A stretch of 64,000 nucleotides of DNA from Phytophthora quininea (lineage: Eukaryota > Oomycota > Peronosporomycetes > Peronosporales > Peronosporaceae): assembly GCA_011947345.1 (NCBI GenBank), contig JAAVTG010000711.1:186001-250000 (forward strand), written 5' to 3'. The position numbers and the translations under genes were made by a program. A model generated the notes under the pieces. That model worked only from the letters and a program-made list of their open reading frames with translations, was not told the origin of the DNA and did not search any database. This document shows, one piece after another, positions 31,251 to 40,796 of the stretch (position 1 is its first letter; each line of letters opens with the position of its first letter).

Positions 31251-33667
31251 ATGACGAAGTGGTCGTTCCTGCAGCCGTGGGCGGAAGCGCTTCGGGACTT
31301 CCTATGTCGAGGTCCTGACTCGCACAATCCCTTTGCCCCGCTACCTCCCGACAGCCCCTACGCGCCAACGACCGTGTCGTTCACATGTTGGCCCATGATG
31401 AGCGCGGACAACGGGTGCGAACTGATGGTCGAGTTCCCCACCCACCCAGACAGAGATAAAAGACAATTGCAACTTGTTCGAGAAGCCATCGAGCTATTCA
31501 CCGTCTTGGTGGCGGTGGACATCGACGCGTTTACGAACTTTTTCGAGGACTTTATGAACCCTGAAGACTTGCAGTGGATGACGTCGGGACAAGCTCAGGT
31601 GGTTCATTTAGCGTGGACTTGCAGACTGACAGGAATACTGTCATCGAACGATCGTTCTCTGTCGTCTCCAGTGACGTGGGGGCAATTGCTGGGTTGTCTA
31701 GACGACCCGTGGCAGTATTTGAGGAAGTTCCTAGTGGCCATACAGGAAATGGAAGTACCAGGGAGGGACAAACATGGAGACTGCTGTCGTGCCATGGGAG
31801 CTGCTCAATGGTCTGTCCAACATAAAGCTCTGTTGGTTGACGGGAATCAAAAAGTCGAGGAACGCAAAGGTGGGCAATTGACGTGGTTTGAATTCTGTGG
31901 TCATCTCGGTAAACTGTTCTCAGCGATTGTCCCGACCGTGGCCTATGTAAATGCTGTCGACTGTACTCCGCAGCTCGAAACGTGGAGTCAGCACTGTCCG
32001 GAAACATTGTTCATGGATAACGTACGGATCACGAGGACCAATTTGACGCACCCGGGTGCTCGTGAGATGGTCGCAGCGATAGTGGACACAGATATAGTGA
32101 CACTCAGGCTGGATATTAACGAAGGATAGGTTTCCGACTTCGATACGGAGTGTCATGATTACTACGACGAAGTCCTATTGAATTTCGGCCTCCTCAAGTC
32201 CGCCAAGAGAGCAGGGTGCATTGCCATTCCAACAGCAGGATTTCTGCTACACTGTCATATCCATAGTTTAGGATTTGAGTTGACTCTCAGCTGGCAACTT
32301 GATTCTTTGCAAGTTCAATCGGCCATTCCAGGGCCGTCGAGCAGCTAGCTAGCAGCGTTAATTCGAATTCATTCTCAATTTTCCTTTCAACACACAAGTT
32401 GAGTTTCACCGCGTATACTACGTGACACGGAGTGTCCAGCCTTCCTGTTGAACACACTGATCTGCGGACGCTCCCTGCGTGGTCCTCCTAGTGGTCTGGA
32501 GTTAGTGAGAAGCAAGGAATACGAACTCCTGAAGCTCGACTTTGTGAGGCTCCTACCAATATAAGACTCATAGAAGCGGTGTTTTCGGCCGTCTCAAAGA
32601 TGAAACTAGTTGAAAAGCTGTGTATAGGAACTGATGAGGACGCTGAAGCGCGGGACTTGTGGATGTGGCTGGCGTTCGCTGTATTCAGTGATTCTTCTAC
32701 CTGCTCAGCTCGCGAGATTACGATCCGCCAGATCCCTATCAAGGAATATCACGTCTCAGCTTTGAAGTCGGTGGTGGGGTGCGGTTATCCACTGGACTTG
32801 CCAGGGTTGATTGACCGTACTGCATGCGGATTTATTGATGTTACCGAGGGTAAAGAGCTAAAGGAAGTTCGTGGTGATGTTAGTTTTGTAACACCACGCA
32901 GCTTTCGCGCTCGAGCAGTCTATGACAATGCACCCAGGAATACATGTTGTGGTACCAGGTTGTGGAATCTGCAGAATGATGGAGAGAAGAGACGCATTCG
33001 TTCATGATACTCCCGACGTCAGAAATACTCGACGATCAAATGTGGGGATTCAATCTCTTAGACTGGAATTCGTCGAAGCCGAGAGTGGAACTGTCTTGAC
33101 GAATATGCTGGCGTTGATCGGTGGGGTCTCACCTCCCTCTTCATTTCCAATTCGTTTGGTATTCGAGAGCACTACGGAGAATCACCGGAAATCGATCTCG
33201 CGGAATTAGCTAAAGCATGCCCACTGCTGACCACCCTTCGTCTAAAAGACTTGAATATTACGGTGTCAGACCACGATAGACTTTGCAACTGGAGTCTGAG
33301 GTCGTTGATTATTGTTGGTGCTGATGAAGCGCCTGACCTAGATCCGTGTTTAGCGGTCCCAACGTGTCGGCTCGTTGAGTTCATGGTCGCACCAATGTAC
33401 ACTGACGACGAGACAATGGAAGAACTCAACGCACATAACGGAGAATTTCTTCCTTTGACGAAGGCGAAGTTTCCTTTGAATTCGAAGGCTGCAATGATCA
33501 GTGTCGTCTGGAATTCTGGTGGATCCGATCAGTCGATTGGACCAATTAACCGTCTGGGTGCAAGGATCTTGAGTTTGGTGTTCGGGTTTGCTGCCATCCC
33601 TGAACAGCGAACTGTCCAGGTGCTTGAGGAGAAGGACGAAGCTTACTTGAACTGGATGGAGTATTAG
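31251..33667 (+). pseudogene. A2 copy of the A/B family
   Basis: Starts at ATG 31251. The N-terminal part is uninterrupted for 292 codons: FLQPWAEALR, SFTCWPM, QLVREAIELFTVLVAVD, TWGQLLGCLDDPWQY. TAG 32127-32129 then stops it, with recognisable family sequence continuing in the same frame to about 32348 (a TAGFLLH segment). Later blocks are in other frames: FRARAVYDN (near 32905), the LRR-like LRSLIIVG (near 33300), LNAHNGEFLPL (near 33427) and the C-terminal LVFGFAAIPEQRTV (near 33570-33625). Breaks of both directions plus a stop make it a pseudogene. It shares a 57-bp spacer with B2. Confidence 0.75.
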
Positions 33668-33891
33668 CTTAGGCGGGAGAATGGTGTCGCTGTTGACTTT
33701 AGTTTTGGCAATGGGAATAAGAGGTGACGCGTCAAATCGCGTGTCGATCATCAAGCAATTGGCTTGCCATTCCTCAATCTGCCGCATCGACAAGACCCCA
33801 CAAGACCCTACCACCTTACAGCTGCCTCCGCAAACAGTTGGCCATAACTTCGCTCTTCCCTCCGAATAGCGCCTCGTCGAGCGACGACATC

Positions 33892-34610
33892 ATGGGTGGA
33901 GTTCAACCTGCTGCGTTCAGTCAAGACCGCTTCACTTTCGATCCCAACGCACGCACACTCCACTCAACTGCCACTGATGGATTTGTCGACGTGTTGGCTC
34001 AGTCCAAATCGACAAAGAACGTGAAGAAGTCCACCGGTCGCAAACCTCCTCATCGTTCCAGTAAAAAGAGGCACACTACAAAACCAAGGCACGGCAATTA
34101 CGTCGAGCAACCAGGTGACTTACTTCAGCAGCTACTGGCTCAACGAGATCGTCGTCGAGCACGCTGTCGTGCGAACCAAGCTCGGCACCGGAACAAACAG
34201 TGCGAACTTGAATTGGCTGTCGACGATGAAATCCAAAACCTACGAGAAGACGTCCAGAAGCTCGAGACGGATCGGAGGCAACCCGCTTTACAAATGCCGG
34301 CGAATAAGTCGAGCTGGCTTGTCATTTCCGAGTACTTTCGGCTCTTTCGCAGCGGGTACGTCGAGTTTTCAACGGCCTTGGCCACCTCTCAGACCCACCC
34401 GCAGTTGGACTTCTTGCGAGCGTCGATGACATTCGATGTCATGCACGGAGCTTCGTGTGGTGTCGACTCGCTGCTGGAAGATTGAGACTGCTTACACTCT
34501 ACTATCCAGACATTTCTGTGGAGTTAGAGTGTCTTGAAAGGGGTGCAGGCGATACTCTCGTTGTCATTGTCTCGACCAGTTTTAATATGCCGAGTCGGCA
34601 ATTCGACTAG
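33892..34610 (+). CDS. bZIP transcription-factor-like protein, oomycete type
   Basis: From ATG 33892. The basic region is RRARCRANQARHR (residues 88-100): compared with ordinary bZIPs the invariant Asn is Cys (Cys92, codon 34165-34167) while the Arg eight residues later is kept (Arg100). A leucine-zipper-like stretch with hydrophobic heptads follows (about residues 105-128). A conserved C-terminal region begins at SEYFRLFRSGY. TGA at 34483-34485 ends this frame; the domain continues one frame over (LYYPDISVELECL) to TAG 34608-34610. One missing base at about 34482-34484, which would give Trp, reconciles the two. Regulatory targets unknown; nuclear location is inferred from the basic stretches. 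Confidence 0.75.
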
Positions 34611-34854
34611 CGCTTCCGCATCTGAGAAGGAACAAGCTCGACAAAATCAAAACTGAGTGGACTTTACTTGCTGATCGGCTTCTTAACCAACGAATTGAGA
34701 TGTGTGGGTGTAATTTGGTTGGGATAAAACATTAGGTCGCGTGACGACATTGACGGCTCGATCGGATTTGGTGACCCCGATGATAAAACTAGTGGGCAGC
34801 TTGAAGAGCGTGGCACGCGTATTTGTGCCAAAATCACGCCCGAGGGGAATCTGG
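34611..34854. other. Spacer downstream of the NLP gene
   Basis: No gene. Its right part (from about 34669) is the flank shared with the NLP relic at the start of the window. Confidence 0.5.
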
Positions 34855-35661
34855 CTATGCAGTAGAGCTGTTTGAGCCGGAAGACTCCCAAATCGAGTGG
34901 GGTTCTGAGTGGCGACGGCGCACGTAGACGTAGTACGTCGATGCAATCCTGAGGTTGTCTTCGAAGTTGGCGTCGATGAAAGGCACCTTGTTTTCGTTAA
35001 AGTCGTCGCTGAAATCCGTCGTCTCCAGCGCCTTTTGAGCTTCATCCGTCATCTGCTCCCATTGGATCAAGTCTTGGAATTTACCCGTATCGACAGTTGG
35101 CACCACTTGGTGATACCCGCCCTTGAGGTTGTCTTCGACCGCCATCTGCGGTGTAATGCCGTTCAGATGAGCCTTCTGCACGGGCTTTTCAATGCCTGCT
35201 TGAGACGAAATGGCGAGCACCGTCGGTTCCTCGAGGTCCACATCGTCTAGCCAAACGACCATGTGCAGCCAGCGGTGTCGACTGCCAGACTTGAAGAGCG
35301 GTATGAAGAAGGGAATGGGGTCAACGATATCCTTCGGGAAGTACCAGGCGTACATGATGGCCCACTTGCCGCTGTACTCCATGGCTCGACTGTACACTTG
35401 AGACCCGAGATCGGAACCTTCGCAGTCGCTGTCTGGTTCTCCGGTCCCTTTCAGCCCGCCACTTGTTTCACCAGCAGCATTCACCGCAGGATATGGCTGG
35501 CATCCCGTCTTGATGTCGAGCGAAGGTTTGAACATGACGGCTGCTTCTTCCTCATTGGTAGCTGGTTCGGGCTGTGCGAACGGCTCCACCGTGTCGTGAT
35601 CGATTGCTCCAACACGGGCAAGGGCGATGCTCGCAAGAACGAGGAGAGCTCGCTGCTTCAT
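34855..35661 (-). CDS. Secreted NPP1/NLP-family protein with altered core motif
   Basis: NLPs are secreted proteins of plant-associated microbes; many, but not all, damage dicot plasma membranes. ATG 35659-35661 is followed by a signal peptide (about residues 1-19, ending Val-Gly-Ala) and 268 residues in all. The family core is recognisable: an AWYFPKD segment, two Cys upstream and a VVWLDD strand. The conserved heptapeptide GHRHDWE reads GSRHRWL here, so the first His, the Asp and the Glu, which are needed for metal binding and cytolysis in studied NLPs, are replaced. The C-terminus after the NLRIA segment is unusual and may be shifted. Non-cytolytic function is inferred, not shown. The relic at 1-466 is a partial duplicate. 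Confidence 0.8.
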   Translation of the reverse strand: MKQRALLVLASIALARVGAIDHDTVEPFAQPEPATNEEEAAVMFKPSLDIKTGCQPYPAVNAAGETSGGLKGTGEPDSDCEGSDLGSQVYSRAMEYSGKWAIMYAWYFPKDIVDPIPFFIPLFKSGSRHRWLHMVVWLDDVDLEEPTVLAISSQAGIEKPVQKAHLNGITPQMAVEDNLKGGYHQVVPTVDTGKFQDLIQWEQMTDEAQKALETTDFSDDFNENKVPFIDANFEDNLRIASTYYVYVRRRHSEPHSIWESSGSNSSTA

Positions 35662-35671
35662 TTGGATGCCT

Positions 35672-35689
35672 GGAAATTGGAGAATGAGG
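35672..35689 (-). promoter_or_regulatory. Oomycete initiator/FPR core promoter of the NLP gene
   Basis: On the minus strand CTCATTCTCCAATTTCC, an excellent fit to the oomycete initiator plus flanking element, 10 bp upstream of the NLP start codon. Confidence 0.7.
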
Positions 35690-36597
35690 CTGTTCATAAA
35701 CTTGCGCTTTGGACCAGAGATGAAATTAGCGGATCGGCAGGCAGATGATGGAAAAACCAATGATACGGCCACCATCCCGCAGATAAATGAGGAACCGTGC
35801 ATTTGCACGGCATCTACGGACAGTGTCACCGCTGTTAGCGACTCGAAAGCAGTTCTCGGATACAACGAACTGAGACGATACGTTTTTGTCGATAACTGTA
35901 GAAAGACTTTGGTTTTAGGCATGACAATGAAAAAGTTGTTATTTCGTGACTCACACGACATGAACACTGACTTGTTTCCCGATGCTGCAGCTCTGCGATT
36001 AGAAAGAGCTGACGCTTTGACAGAGGCGATTATTAAAACAGCATAGATTAACCGCTATTCCCCGAGACAGTTCATTGCTGTCGAACTCCAATACCTGTAC
36101 TTGCACTCGTCCAAAGGCACGTGAAAAACATTCATCACTCATTATTATAGGACCTATTTATTATATTGTACCAGTACACGCTAACACATCTCGGGATTAT
36201 CTCGAAGGAAAAGCTCAAGGATTGAAAGTTGTTGTTCTATCACGACGACAGCCATGAACTCTTCATCTGACGTTGCAATACCGCTTGCATAACGAAGAGC
36301 ATTCTCCTGTTCGTTTATTGCAGGACAAAGCGTCATGCAAACGCCAATAATCGATTTCCCATTGCTCAAGAGCCTGGCCATGCTGCTGTTAGCTGGGTCA
36401 TCCAGAGCGAATGAGCAAAGGTATCACCAGCAATCGTCAAGGCCGCGCCTTCCACGACGATGATGAAGTCAACACTAGCGAACTCCGTCGCAGCTCCACC
36501 GACTTGGAGCTTGTGCTGTTTCGACGAGCAGCTCTTGCTCACGCGTCACATATCGATGCTGGGCAACTTCAATGGGTACATTCTTACAAGAGAGGAA
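35690..36597. other. About 0.9 kb between NLP and A3 without a convincing gene
   Basis: Open frames of 60-140 codons overlap one another and show no domain. Family similarity for A3 begins abruptly at about 36601, so the upstream part of the A/B bidirectional spacer is missing and this DNA is of different origin. Confidence 0.4.
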
Positions 36598-39094
36598 ATG
36601 GAGAAGTGGTCGTTCTTGCAGCCGTGGGCGGAAGCGCTTCGGGGCTTCCTCTGTGGACCTCCAGATACCTACCTCATCTCTCCTACGGTGGCGCCACTGT
36701 GCGTGTCGTTGACATGTTGGCCTCGGTCGATGCCGTCCATCGAGTACCAATTGGTGCTCAAGATTCCAGCAACCGCTGAGAAAAGTCAATTGCAACTGGT
36801 TCGAGAGACGATGGAGCTGTTCAACGTCTTGGTGGCGATGGATGTCACTGCATTTATAGATTCCTTCCTGGAGTTTGTGATTCCCCCAATACTTGCCACG
36901 GATCGAGTCGGCAGTCAGCTCTCCTGGTTCTGCAAGCTACTGGGGAGACGGTCATTAGAGTCTCCACCTTCGTGGGGGCCTTGCTAGGATGTTCAGACGA
37001 CCCGTGGCAGATTCAAGTGAGTTCCTGGCAGCCATGCAGCAAATGGAAATATCGGGGAGGGATTGGTGCGACGTTGTTGGAACCGTGCACTGGAATGGTC
37101 CACAAGAAGCTCTGGCAACTCGTGGGTGCCAAAATCTCAACCGACAGGAGACGTGGGTGGACTTTTGTCGCCATTTGAACAAAATGTTGTTCGCTACGGC
37201 ACCTATAGTCGCCTATGTGAATGCTGTCGAGGACTGTTCTACGGGTCTTAAGTCATCGAACTCAAAGACTGGACTACTTACGGATCAAGTATCTGTGCGA
37301 ATCACGACTACTTTACTGTGCCCAGACTTTCCAGTGATGGTTGAGACGTTGACACACAGAGCCCCAGTGACGCTAATGTTGACAGTGAAAAATAGTGCGG
37401 TGTCGGATACGACCTGCTTGGCTTTCCTTCTAGACTTCCTGATTTGTGGGCGTTTCCTGTGCGGTCCGCCAAGTTTTCCAAGACTTGTTCGCGCCCACGA
37501 GAACGACGCACTGGAGCTCGACTTCTACAGTGTAACGACGCACCAGCGTCACGGCTCTAGTAACCGCGACGCCGGCCTTTGGCCTTTAGCCAATAGGTGT
37601 CTGTGCTTTCCGAGAGAGCAATCCGATTGCTCTCACAGGTTGCAGTCCTTCTTCAACTGCAACGATCATCATTCTTTTCACTTACTTTCACTATGCTATC
37701 TCCGCTACGATCTCGAACCATTCTGGTTCGTGCACCTGTTGAAGATTCCGCTCCAAGACAATAGCGAATCTCTTATACTTAGCTTCATATTAGAGTAAGA
37801 GGACTGGACTAGCTATCGTAGGTGAACCAGGATTCTCGGGCTTCTAACCACCATTTCAATCACACTTTCCATTTTACCTTCAACGGCTCAAGCGTCTCAA
37901 GCCTCGCTCCGGTTCTCTCCTAGAACCATCGCCTTCGGTCCTCTCCGTCTACACCTCCACGACTCCTCGGGCTCCCGCTGTGGATCTTCGCCCAAGTCGC
38001 TACTCTTCCTCTGCAGTGCTGTCCAGCATTACATACAGCGTGTCATCCAATCTCAGCAATATTTTCAGCCGTCAGAGAGATGACATTGGTAAGGAAGTTG
38101 CGGGTTTATCCTGACCCTGACGCTGAAGTTTGGGATCTGTGGAAACGGCTAGCCTTCGCAATATTTGATCGGTCGTCTCGGTGCTCTCCACAAGAACTAA
38201 CGCTCTTTGAAATTGCTATTGAGACACGGCATGCGGCTGCAGTGAAAGGGGTGTTGGAGAGAGGTTATCCTGAGGAGCTGGAAGCGACCGACCTGGCCAG
38301 TGGTCCTGTGTGTGGATTTATCGACATTGCGGAGGGAACAATACTACACCCCACTCCTCACAATGGCGGGCCTAGCGTCGTGCCGATATGTAGATTTCGT
38401 AGTCGAGCCAGATACGACCCTGTTTCAGCAACGGCAAACGTTGTGGCAACCGGTTGTGGAGTTTGCACCGTGGAGAATTGTCAATGGGATCACTTTAAAC
38501 CCGATAGGAACAATGCTCACGATCGTTCGAAGCTTGGGGTCCGCTCTCTTCGGTTGGAATACGTTGTAGTTGAAAGTGGAGATGTTTTGACAAGTATGCT
38601 GGCATTAATCGGCCGAGATCTCACCACACTCTTGGTTTCCGATCCGGGAGGCAACGGCCGTGTAAATCCTGAAGTTGATCTCGCTGAATTAGCTGGCGCG
38701 GGCCCACTACTAACCACCTTCCATTTAAAAGACTTCAATGTCACGGTGTCGAAGCATAAGAGACTTCGCGGCTGGGATCTGAGGTCGCTGGAAATTGTTG
38801 GCTCAGATGCATTGCCATATCTAGAGCCACGTTTGAAAGACCTCACCTATCGGATGACAAAACAACTCATCGAGCTCAAGGTCGCAACAAAACACATCGA
38901 CGATAAGAGAATGGAAGACCTGAACGCACATAACGGAGAGTTTCTTCCTTTGGTTAAGGAAACGTTTCCCATGAAATCGAAGGCTGCCATGATGAGTGTT
39001 GTGTGGAGTTCGAATGAGCCTGATAATTCGACGAGAGCCATTCAACGTCTGGGTCCAACAATGTTGAGTTTGATTTTCGCGGTCGAGCATTTTG
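36598..39094 (+). pseudogene. A3 copy of the A/B family
   Basis: Begins at ATG 36598 (MEKWSFLQPW), with a start region unlike A1 and A2. The first part runs to TAG 36985-36987, then continues in another frame (36989 on), showing the empty Gypsy target site at 37089-37092. Between about 37430 and 38080 family similarity is weak. From 38080 a 330-codon open stretch carries the later landmarks: DLWKRLAFAIF, CRFRSRARYD, LRR-like VRSLRLEY and LRSLEIVG, and LNAHNGEFLPLVKE. It breaks at the C-terminal motif (SLIFA, then a different frame), near 39080. Nearly identical to A1 over its first 490 bp. Confidence 0.7.
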
Positions 39095-39267
39095 AAGGAG
39101 GCGACCATTCTACTTGCCGTACCAGAAGTTGTAGACTAAAGACACATCGAGACGCTAATCGAGTTACGGAGTTAGCAGTGCGTGGCAGATTGTGGATTAG
39201 TCACTACGGTCGGTATCGGAGGCCATCAACAATCCAAAGTTTTCTCGGTCCATAGACCCGTTCTCCA

Positions 39268-39286
39268 GTTCATTCTCCCATTTGTC
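39268..39286 (+). promoter_or_regulatory. Oomycete initiator/FPR core promoter
   Basis: GTTCATTCTCCCATTTGTC, a good match to the oomycete initiator consensus, 43 bp upstream of the ATG of the effector-like relic. Confidence 0.6.
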
Positions 39287-39329
39287 ACGAGTCTCGCAGT
39301 CGCTTAATCCCTGAGGATCGCCGCTAGGA

Positions 39330-39849
39330 TGAGACTTCTGGCTCGTCTGTCTCTGATCGTGTTCGCCTTCCTGGTCTACTGTGAAGAGATCACGTTCGAC
39401 GAGAAAAAGTTTGCGAGCAAATCGCGCGGGCGAAAGTAGCGGCAACGCAAACCTGCGGCTCGAAGAAATTACGGACAGTCATGTCATTGACGAAAAACGC
39501 ACTAGTGTTGGCGGCGGTGGTGTCCGCGGTGGTGGTGGCGTTAACGGCGATGGTGTTGATGCTGGTGATCAAACAGGTTCACGTTCAATCGGGACCAAGG
39601 TTCGCGGCGTTTTCGTGGAAAAAGCAAAATAAGCATCCGGCCGACGTGTACAAAGAGCTGGATATGAGCAGACCGAGAGATTTTCCTGGGATACCTCATC
39701 TATCATTGACATGCACGCGAAAGCTGAAACATGGCCCCTCTACTCCTTCCAGTCCCACAATTTGCAATTCTGTTCCTTCTGCAACATCAACATATCCAAA
39801 GTGGCTCACCCCATTCTCCCATTCTCGTCACTTGAGAATTAAGGTGTAG
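39330..39849 (+). pseudogene. RXLR-like effector relic
   Basis: RXLR proteins are secreted oomycete effectors that act inside plant cells. ATG 39330 opens a typical secretory signal (MRLLARLSLIVFAFLV). That frame stops at TAG 39438-39440. A second frame holds KSLRAN in the place of an RXLR motif and a downstream acidic LEE, then a Gly/Val-rich repeat region (to TAA 39630-39632). A third frame has a segment starting WKKQNKHPADVY that resembles the W motif of WY-fold effectors. Three frames mean no full product. Unlike most breaks in this window, at least the first shift does not fit one missing base, and the leading Arg of the motif is Lys. Confidence 0.55.
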
Positions 39850-40083
39850 CGCGAAAGTCGAGAAACTGTCTTGTCCAACGGCCATTGTCACTAGAGGAAA
39901 CACGTGGATAAGCGAAATCCATCTCTGGCAGTAGTATACTCATATCCTGGCGGAATGTAAGAGGAAGCGTGTCAGTAGTCCCAGTTGGCCGTCTCCTGCT
40001 GGGAGCAGCCACTAATTCAACAACTCTTGGAACTGTAGCCCACAGCAGTTTCCCTATATATCTCGACTATTCACTCGCGCTCT
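39850..40083. other. Spacer between the effector relic and A4
   Basis: No gene seen. Confidence 0.4.
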
Positions 40084-40560
40084 TCACCAATGCATCGACG
40101 AACCACTATCGTCACTCCACGAATGACTGGGCAAAACATCAGTCCTAACGCTGTGTACCCGTCGTTCTTTGCTGCGCGTCCTAGGACATCCAGTTTCTGC
40201 ATATCCGGTCGAAATGCTGGCAATGCTCCCACAGATCCTCCGGACATCCAAGGAATGACCCCAGGTCAATGGGGATTCAGCAGCAGCAGCAGATTTTCTT
40301 CGTAAACTCGGCAGTCCCAAATCAATAGAATGTTTTGAGATCTTTCCCGGCGCCCTTGATCCTGTATGAGCTCTACCATGAGGGTTGTAAAACCTTCAAC
40401 GTCAACTGCAGCCAGCACAGTAAACAACTCGATAGCTTCGCAAACGAGCTGTAACTTTTTCGGTCTCGTCGGCCTTCCTCTTGAGTTAGAAAGGTGACCA
40501 CAATGTTACAAACTCCGCCGACGTGTAGCTGTGTCTGATACATGAAAGTTACGTACAAAG
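40084..40560 (-). pseudogene. A4 fragment of the A/B family
   Basis: Minus strand, in changing frames: a segment QLVCEAIELFTVLAAVD (near 40440) and one with PLTWGH followed, a frame away, by a Gly-Cys-Pro-Glu-Asp-Leu-Trp equivalent of the LGCLDDPW motif (near 40250). Both ends are missing. A heavily decayed A-type copy. Confidence 0.6.
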
Positions 40561-40796
40561 AATCACCGGAGAAGTTCCCCGTCGGCGCAATCTCCCATTG
40601 TTAACCTCCTGCTTGGTGTTTTCCGTTTTTCACTAACTCGCTTGAGCACGAAGCTTGCACGAGTGATTACACTGCTTGCTGTCCGCCGCGAGTATTTGAG
40701 ACTGGGGCCATCCCAACCGCCTGACAAGACTAACAACGTGGTCTGGGATAGGTCGTTAGCGAAAAGATGACAACGGCGTTGAACTCTCGCCAGCAA

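Noticed and set aside
35627..36046. Plus-strand open frame of 139 codons upstream of the NLP gene
   Set aside because: It begins inside the NLP signal-peptide region on the other strand and shows no domain.
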